Positions 57,887 through 64,000 of a stretch of 64,000 nt of DNA are shown here, piece after piece; within the stretch, counting starts at the first letter, position 1, and each line of letters opens with the position of its first letter. Below the pieces are notes generated by a model. The model was given only the letters and a program-made list of their open reading frames with translations, had not been told where the DNA came from and ran no database searches. The stretch spans positions 1,860,001-1,924,000 of the forward strand of contig WJXW01000010.1 in NCBI GenBank assembly GCA_015832175.1. Direction: 5' to 3'. Source of the stretch: Paraphaeosphaeria minitans (Eukaryota > Ascomycota > Dothideomycetes > Pleosporales > Didymosphaeriaceae). A program made the translations under genes and the position numbers.

Positions 57887-59183
57887 TCACAAGCTCGCCG
57901 CCTCGTCCCTCTCCTTTACCACCCGCGCAGCCGCCAACGCGCGCTCGCCCTCCTCACCCGCAAGTTGCATAGTAACAACGGCCGCAGCACGCACGCCTAT
58001 TGCAACAGAAAAACACGCATCGTTAGCTTGACTTGAACAAAATAGCGCGGCGCAAAAGAAAGGGATGGGGCCGAACTCACCCGCGCCCGCCGCAACAACG
58101 GCCTGCTTCATCATTTCATGCGTGTCGCCAGCAACAATACACCCCGGCACATTGGTGCCCAGCATCATGGGATTTGTTAGCTCGACCTCACCTTGTGGGG
58201 TTAGGTTGAGACTGAGTTGGGCAATGATGGATTGTGCGCGGCTACGTGTTGGGGGCTTATGCATTAGGGTTCCGACTGTAGCCTGGGGCGGTTAGGATTG
58301 TCAGCAGATTTGCCTTTTGTGCTGGGAAAGAGAGGATGAAGCCAGGAGGGAAATAAGGGGGAATGGATGGGAGCGGCTCAGAAACTCACGGGCAGTCCGC
58401 TCTCGAATTCCAACGTAATGCCCTTATCGGGCCCAACGCCGTTGTTCACGAGACGCCGAATGCGGCGCGTGTCGAGCTTGATGCCTGTGGCTTGCACTTT
58501 GGCGAGCGCGGCCTGGGTTGCGTCGTCCGTTGGCACGGGCCCGTTGCTGTAGACTGTGATGTCGGGGTTCAATGTGCGACACATTAAGGCGAAGTGGGCG
58601 TAGCCTGGGTTCGGAAAGCCTAGGAAGCCGATTGGATGGTCTTTGTGCTCGAAACCGTCGCAGAAGGGGCATTGATGGCTTTGAGGTGGTCAACTTGGGG
58701 GGAATGACTGCGTTTGGCGGGAGAATATGGGGAAGAGAGAATAGGGCAACTCGACACTCACATGTGGCTCGGCCAGTTCTCTTTATATCCTTCAATGTCT
58801 GATGGTAGAACATCCTCGGTTCCGGTTGCGAGCACTAGCTTGCGGCCCCGGTACGTAGTATTGGTGCTGTCGACGGCTTCGAAGCCCTTGTAGTCTGGCA
58901 AGATGTCCGTGCTCTTTACGCTGACTACTTTGTTGTTGACGAATGTCGCGTAGGCGGAGTACTTCCTCTCAATCTCCCTGCGCCCTATCGAGCGGAAATC
59001 GCCGGGGTCGATGCCGTCCCGCGTGAGGTACGTGTGTATGGCTGTGGAGCCTTGGTTGCGATATTCGCCTGAATCGAAGAGGATGGAAGAGCGGCAGATG
59101 CGCGACAGACCAAGGGTGGCGGAGAGGCCGGCTGGGCCGCCGCCGATGATGATGGCGTCGTATACTTTTTGAGGTGCTGCCAT
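57887..59183 (-). CDS. gliT: FAD-dependent dithiol oxidase of the thioredoxin-reductase fold, GliT type
   Basis: GliT forms the transannular disulfide of ETPs and protects the producer by keeping the toxin oxidised. Exons 59183-58762, 58678-58390, 58282-58081 and 57996-57887 give 340 residues. FAD-binding [10 protein letters not shown] is near residue 12; the redox-active pair is CPFCDG (near residue 145); the C-terminal VPGCIVAGD binds FAD. The frame is open 94 codons upstream, but that extension has a hydrophobic low-complexity composition and would cover part of the promoter, so the [16 protein letters not shown] start is chosen. Divergent from the third P450. Confidence 0.92.
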
Positions 59184-59708
59184 GTTGTCTGAAGAGTTAT
59201 GGGTGGAGGTGAACGTGGTTGTTATGCTGCAATGTGGGCACAACAGAAGCAGAGGTAGAGCACTGAGCAATACTCCAAAGACAATTTCGTACTTGACAAG
59301 TGCGAGGATCATAGATTTAATTTTGGCTTCGAGCGGAGGTCCTGGTGGCCGTGTTACCTTCCATCGAGCGGAGGTCTGGTTCGGAAACTTTCTTGTGTAA
59401 CACGAATTGTAAAGTTGCCGAACGACTAGGAACTGAGCTCGGCCACCGACCTTTTTAAGCCACAACAGGAACCTTCATGCATGTCCCAGTGTAACGGCCT
59501 AATCCCTCTGGTGCCTCTTGCACATTGCGCTGATGTAGAGAGACCGGTACTTGCCCCAATGTGCTGGTACGGTGACCGTTTGCAATCCAGGGAAAGGTTT
59601 ACCATTAGTCCCTTTCGCTACTTCATGAAGCCAATGCCAAAATTTCTATTCGTCCTTCACCGTAGCAAAAGGGTGTTGGGAGGCTTTTGACCTCGAATTA
59701 CGCCTTGA
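59184..59708. promoter_or_regulatory. Bidirectional promoter between GliT-type oxidase and third P450
   Basis: 525 bp with one exact palindrome at 59439-59449, midway. A 13-bp direct repeat TCGAGCGGAGGTC occurs at 59329-59341 and 59364-59376. Confidence 0.8.
59439..59449. promoter_or_regulatory. TCGGN3CCGA site (TCGGCCACCGA)
   Basis: Exact palindrome 256 bp from the GliT-type start and 260 bp from the P450 start, serving both directions. Confidence 0.85.
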
Positions 59709-61463
59709 ATGGCATCGTTCGCCTACTTTTACGCGGCGGCCATTGCTGACTTGGTAAAGCTGCAATGTTCCTCATTATAATATTTGCTTGATTGCTCACT
59801 AAAATAGATCATCATTGTCCTCTACAAGATATGGGTGCGCGATCCTCGCATGAAGCATCTGCCCCCGGGGCCCAAGGGCCTCCCCGTCATTGGGTGCATG
59901 ATGCTACTTGCAGATACTGACAAAATGATGAAAATTGCCAAAGACTGGGCTGACGAGTACGGCGAGATATTCTACACCAAAGTTGGCTTGTCCCACTTCA
60001 TCTGGCTTTCGTCGCCGACAGTGGTGAAAGAGCTCATGGACAAGCGCGGCGCCATATATTCATCACGGGCATCGAGTCCCATGATCAATATGGTCTCCAA
60101 CAACGAGCGTGTCAACTTCCTACCGTACGGCGAAAAGTGGCGTAGCATCAGGAATATTCTCCAGTCTGCACTCAGCCTACAGACGTCATCGACATACAAG
60201 CCCGTCCAGGATTTTGAGTCCAAGCAGGCCGTGTGGGAGATTCTGCACGCAAAGAGTGATGAAGACTTCAGCGATATCAACAGAAGATATTCCACGAGCA
60301 CCATCATGGTGATAACGTACGGCCAGCGCGTCCCGAGCTTGAGTGACCCCACGTATCAAGATATCCTCAGGATAGTCCGTCACTTCTCCCTCGCGACGGC
60401 CCCGGGGGGCTGGATGATCGACACGGTTCCCATGCTCGCAAACATCGTACCTCAGTTTCTACTCCAGAACTGGAAAAAGACTGCGCGACAATGGTACAAG
60501 GAGGATTCGGACATCTACCTCTCCATGTACCACAAGCTCATGCGAGATGTCAAGGACGGAACCGCGCCAGACTGCTTCCTGAAGGACCTGGCGAGGGAGA
60601 AGCTACAGAAGAATGCCATTTCTGATGTCACGGCTGCTTTCGCCGCTGGCGCTCTGATCGAGGCGGGAAGCGACGCGACAACCACGGCTCTGAACAACGT
60701 CATCCTCGCCTGTCTGCTCTGGCCAGATATTGTTAAGGGCGCTCATAAGGAGCTGGACAGAGTCGTCGGCCGAGACCGGATGCCCGACTTTAGCGATGAG
60801 CCAAACCTTCCATACATTCGTGCCATGGCAAAGGAAACACTGCGATGGCGAGCTTCGACAAAGATTGGGACCGCGCACGCGACGACGCGCGATGACTGGT
60901 ACAGGGGCTACTTCATCCCCAAGGGCACTGTGGTCGTGCTCAACTGGTGGTAAGTGTAGCGAACCTCGTTCCATAGCTCAAACCCGCTCACTGCCGTGAT
61001 ACACGCATATAGGGCCCTACACATGGACGAAAAACGTTGGAAAGACCCAGAGCGTTTCGACCCAACGCGCTATTTGGACGACCCTCTCAGCGAAGCCGAA
61101 TCCATGGCGCAAGCCAACCCGGAGCTCCGCGACCACTTCACCTTTGGCGCTGGCCGCCGAAATTGCCCCGGCTTGCACATCGCTCATAACTCTTTATTTA
61201 TCAATATTGCACGGATCATGTGGGCTTTTGATCTTAGCAAGTCTATGGATGAGAATGGGAGGGCTATCGAACCTTCGACGGACGCTCTTCCAGGTTTCCT
61301 GTTGACGCCTGTTAAGTTTGCATGTCATTTTGAGCCGAGGAGTGCGGGCCATGTGGGGATTATTGAAAAGGTTTGGGCGCAAGCACAGGAGGAATGCTTG
61401 GTGTGGAGTCGAGAGAAGGGGCCGAAGAAGAAGGTCGGGGTGGCAAATGGTATCACCGCGTAG
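59709..61463 (+). CDS. Cytochrome P450 (OrdA-like clade), ETP tailoring
   Basis: Exons 59709-59753, 59808-60949 and 61013-61463 give 545 residues. The first exon encodes only 15 residues of the membrane anchor, which continues into IIIVLYKIWV; LPPGPKGLP is the proline hinge. Helix I has EAGSDATTTALNN, KETLRW is the ExxR motif, and FGAGRRNCPG is the haem loop. The clade resembles O-methylsterigmatocystin oxidoreductase-type enzymes. Reaction not deducible; hydroxylation of the ETP or coupling of two monomers, as proposed for P450s in dimeric-ETP clusters, are candidates. Shares its promoter with the GliT-type gene. Confidence 0.9.
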
Positions 61464-61847
61464 AATTTTCATCGTGTTGTTAACCGTCCTAGATGAGCCG
61501 CGATCTATATTGCCATGTAAATTCAGAAACTAAGCCTCATTCCCTGTCCGCTGCACACTTGTCTCAAGCTTGCTCGACATACTGCTGTCCGAATACTATT
61601 GAAGGCCATGTGCCAACAGAGACAAGTGCCGGTTGAAACGCAGCGGTGCTCCAAAGCCGATCTCTCGCTCTAGGACGCCGCATTGCATAAATTCAGAGTT
61701 CTCGGCTGCCGATCCATCTTGGGTCGTCGGGAAACCGGACTTTTCTTTGCATATCGGGGTAGTGGCAACACAACTCGCAACGTATCTATTAGACGTTTGA
61801 TTGCAAGCTCGAGATTTCCATCCGCCGCTCTTTAGATCCCTCTGAAA
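61464..61847. promoter_or_regulatory. Promoter region of the O-methyltransferase
   Basis: 384 bp with one exact palindrome (61702-61712). The minus-strand open frame 61596-61943 overlaps the next gene and has no family features. Confidence 0.7.
61702..61712. promoter_or_regulatory. TCGGN3CCGA site (TCGGCTGCCGA)
   Basis: Exact palindrome 136 bp upstream of the O-methyltransferase start codon. Confidence 0.85.
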
Positions 61848-63150
61848 ATGGACGACAGACTTCAAAAGATCAATGTGGCCATGCAGGAAGCAGTAGACGC
61901 CTTGGAAGGGCCGCTGAACGACGCTCGGCTCTCTACCCTCCAAACACCCGACGCACTGCCCGACAAGCAGCTATGGCTCCTCGCCTCCCAAACAATCAAT
62001 CTAGCAGACAGACTCTTGCGTCTTCTTCAGCCTCCGGCCTTGCAGCTGGCAGAAGGCTATCTGGGTACGTGTGAAGTGGGGGGGGGAGCAGAATGCTCGA
62101 GGAGGATGCCCTACAGGAGCAGCACAGCTCACCAATAGCACAGCATATATCGACACCAAGTGTCTCTGTGCCGCCGTTGAGAACTCGATCCCAGACATGC
62201 TCGCGTCAGGGCCCCTCACAGTCGACGAGCTAGCGTCCCGCACTTCCCTCCAGCCGCTCCGTCTGAAGCAGATCATGCGCGTGCTGCACAACAACGCCAT
62301 CTTCGTCTACTCAGACTCGACGCAAACCTACAGTAACACGCCGTCGTCCTCACTCCTGAGACGCGATCATTGGACCCAGTGGCACCGGTGGGTGGCCCTC
62401 TACGGCTCCCTCTTCTACGACTTCGCATCAAGTATCCCCTCCGCCATCCGCGCCCGTGAATCGCGCACTGCGGCGCAAATCGCGTGCGGAACCGAGAAAA
62501 ATATCTTCCGCTACTTTTTCGAGCAAGAAGGCATGCAGGAGAAGTTCCACGCGGCGCTGGGGGCTGGCGCCGTGGCACAAGCGCCCGGCCTGCTGGCCGA
62601 CTACGCCTGGCATGAACTCGGCGATGCCACGGTGCTCGACATTGGCGGCGGCGGCGGCGACTTTATCACTGCGCTGCTAAGAGGCTATCCCACGCTGCGT
62701 GGCGCTCTGTTCGAGCTAGACTCGGTGATTGACATGGTGAGGCCGAAGTTCCGCGACACGAAAGGTGAATTTGCGGATGTGGGCGCGCGCATGGTCAATC
62801 TGCATGTGGGCGACTTCTTGACCGCGGTGCCAACCTATGAGGTGTATACCATGAAATGGTGTCTGCACAACTGGTCTGACGCTGACGTGGTGCGCATCCT
62901 GCATGTGGTGCGTAAGGCTATGCACGTAACACGACGGGCACGCATAGTTATCATCGAGGCAGTTCTCGCTGATGGGAGAAGCTCGCGCGTTTGGCGGTAT
63001 GGTGACGTGACTATGATGGCTACGGTTAATGGTCAGGAGCGCACTGAGGCTGAATGGCACGCTCTTGGGAGCAAAGCCGGTTGGCGAGTGGAGAGCGTCA
63101 CGGCAATGAGGAATGTGTGGGCTGCTGCTATTGATCTTCGACCCGCCTGA
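61848..63150 (+). CDS. gliM: SAM-dependent O-methyltransferase, family 2 (GliM type)
   Basis: Exons 61848-62064 and 62144-63150 give 407 residues. The N-terminal part is the helical dimerisation region (LTVDELASRTSLQPLRLKQI, winged-helix-like). The SAM-binding loop is VLDIGGGGGDF near residue 235, and MKWCLHNWSDADVVRIL carries the catalytic-region His. GliM is the equivalent gene in gliotoxin clusters and methylates a hydroxyl. The short intron ends in CACAG; a closer AATAG would break the frame. Last recognisable gene of the cluster in this window. Confidence 0.9.
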
Positions 63151-64000
63151 GACTTTTAGTCAGGAGAGAACGGGTGGTTGACACGATGGCCAATAATTAG
63201 GCACCTGTAGATGTTACCTTACATACCGCTATACCGCCACGTGAAAACCCACACACACAAGAGCTAGCCGCTTATGTTCAAAACATATATTTGTTGATAT
63301 TGTGACGTAGGATTAGGTAAACTATTTGCTTCTCCTATTCTTCCTCTCTGTTGCAACAAGTGTGTAACGGCTAAGTTCACAACACGTTCCGGGTTGAAGC
63401 CTCTTGCATAGCACTAGTATTTTGGACCAACCCCGTGAGGAGGCGTCCCTTTTGAGATGGAACAAAATATCCTCCGTTATTTGGCTTTAATGAGCTGCCT
63501 TTAGCCTTCTTTCGTTACCTTTCAAGGCCCCCATTATTTCCTGGGTGTGTTTTGGCTGGGGGTGTGTGCTCGGATACCGAGAAAGCCACAATTTAGATGT
63601 TAATGCAGCAAAAAGATATGATAGCCCAGTCAAGTCTTTCTCCAGGGTCCAACGCCCAAAGCAGCACGCTCGAGCCCGTCACAGTGGTTCACCGATACTG
63701 ATGTCGAGGCCCGCTTCCCTTTACAGGTAGTTTCACAAGCCGGATCTTAGTTGGGCAGTCATCTTCCCTGCCACGAAGCTCATATTCAATATAAGTAGAC
63801 TGTTTTTCGGGTCCGTTTGCTTTATTAATCTGAGGCCAAATTAGATGGACCCTTTCAGAGTACTATGTACAATGGATCGTAAGTCTTAGTAGCGTCTAAT
63901 GTCTCCTCGAGAGAGGGACATTGTTTTGTCACCAACGCAATTGTCGGTTGGATGCCCTGACGCAACTCGAAGAGCTTTTGATTGATGGACTGGAGGGGTA
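63151..64000. other. Right flank: no gene called, one orphan regulator palindrome
   Basis: 850 bp after the O-methyltransferase. The open frame 63545-63730 has no family features. The exact palindrome at 63570-63580 is the only notable feature; a gene could start near or beyond the window edge. Confidence 0.5.
63570..63580. promoter_or_regulatory. TCGGN3CCGA site (TCGGATACCGA), orphan
   Basis: Exact palindrome 420 bp downstream of the O-methyltransferase stop, with no assigned target gene in the window. Confidence 0.75.

Noticed and set aside
59184..59465. 94-codon N-terminal extension of the GliT-type frame
   Set aside because: Would cover promoter sequence including the regulator palindrome at 59439; family members start at the FAD motif.

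Overview
The window is nuclear DNA of a filamentous ascomycete (Pezizomycotina). The signs are short GT-AG introns (about 45-65 nt) with CTAAC-like branch points, copia and chromodomain-gypsy retrotransposons, C-to-T/G-to-A decay typical of RIP (repeat-induced point mutation), and a fungal secondary-metabolite cluster. I cannot fix the species; a sordariomycete is plausible but unproven.

Bases 1 to about 26,640 are an AT-rich, stop-riddled compartment of nested, mutated retrotransposons. Reading target-site duplications (TSDs) resolves the nesting: the 3' part of a copia element (1-3735) sits inside a plus-strand gypsy element (rest at 3736-7649). A second gypsy on the minus strand (11257-25237, 412-bp LTRs, TSD GTGRT) contains a complete copia element (16295-23561, 195-bp LTRs, TSD GATTA). 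Solo LTRs lie at 6330-6524 and 9080-9313. No host gene survives here.

Bases 26,928-63,150 hold a near-complete epipolythiodioxopiperazine (ETP; gliotoxin/sirodesmin/verticillin class) biosynthetic cluster. In order: two-module NRPS (-), GliC-type P450 (+), C-S lyase/aminotransferase (-), N-methyltransferase (+), gamma-glutamylcyclotransferase (+), dipeptidase (-), glutathione S-transferase (-), a headless AflR-like regulator relic (-), a complete Zn2Cys6 regulator (+), a second P450 (+), a full-size ABC exporter (+), a GliT-type dithiol oxidase (-), a third P450 (+) and a family-2 O-methyltransferase (+). By analogy with gliotoxin, the NRPS makes a diketopiperazine, a P450 activates it, the GST adds glutathione, the cyclotransferase, dipeptidase and C-S lyase trim the adducts to thiols, and GliT closes the disulfide and protects the host. 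The methyltransferases and other P450s tailor the product and the ABC pump exports it.

Most of the biosynthetic promoters carry an 11-bp palindrome TCGG-N3-CCGA: ten exact copies in cluster promoters, an eleventh 420 bp beyond the last gene, and a one-mismatch copy in the lyase/N-methyltransferase promoter. I found none inside coding sequence and none beside either regulator gene. This ties the genes into one regulon and suggests the cluster may continue past the right edge.

Points of damage or novelty: the NRPS stops after its second condensation domain, without the usual terminal thiolation domain, about 90 bp from a transposon-derived repeat. LINE-type insertions with clear TSDs lie beside the regulator relic and upstream of the ABC gene. 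A 167-bp tandem duplication precedes the working regulator. Both gypsy elements carry an antisense ORF with a Zn2Cys6-like cysteine pattern. Exon boundaries were derived by eye from splice consensus and reading-frame continuity and need transcript support.
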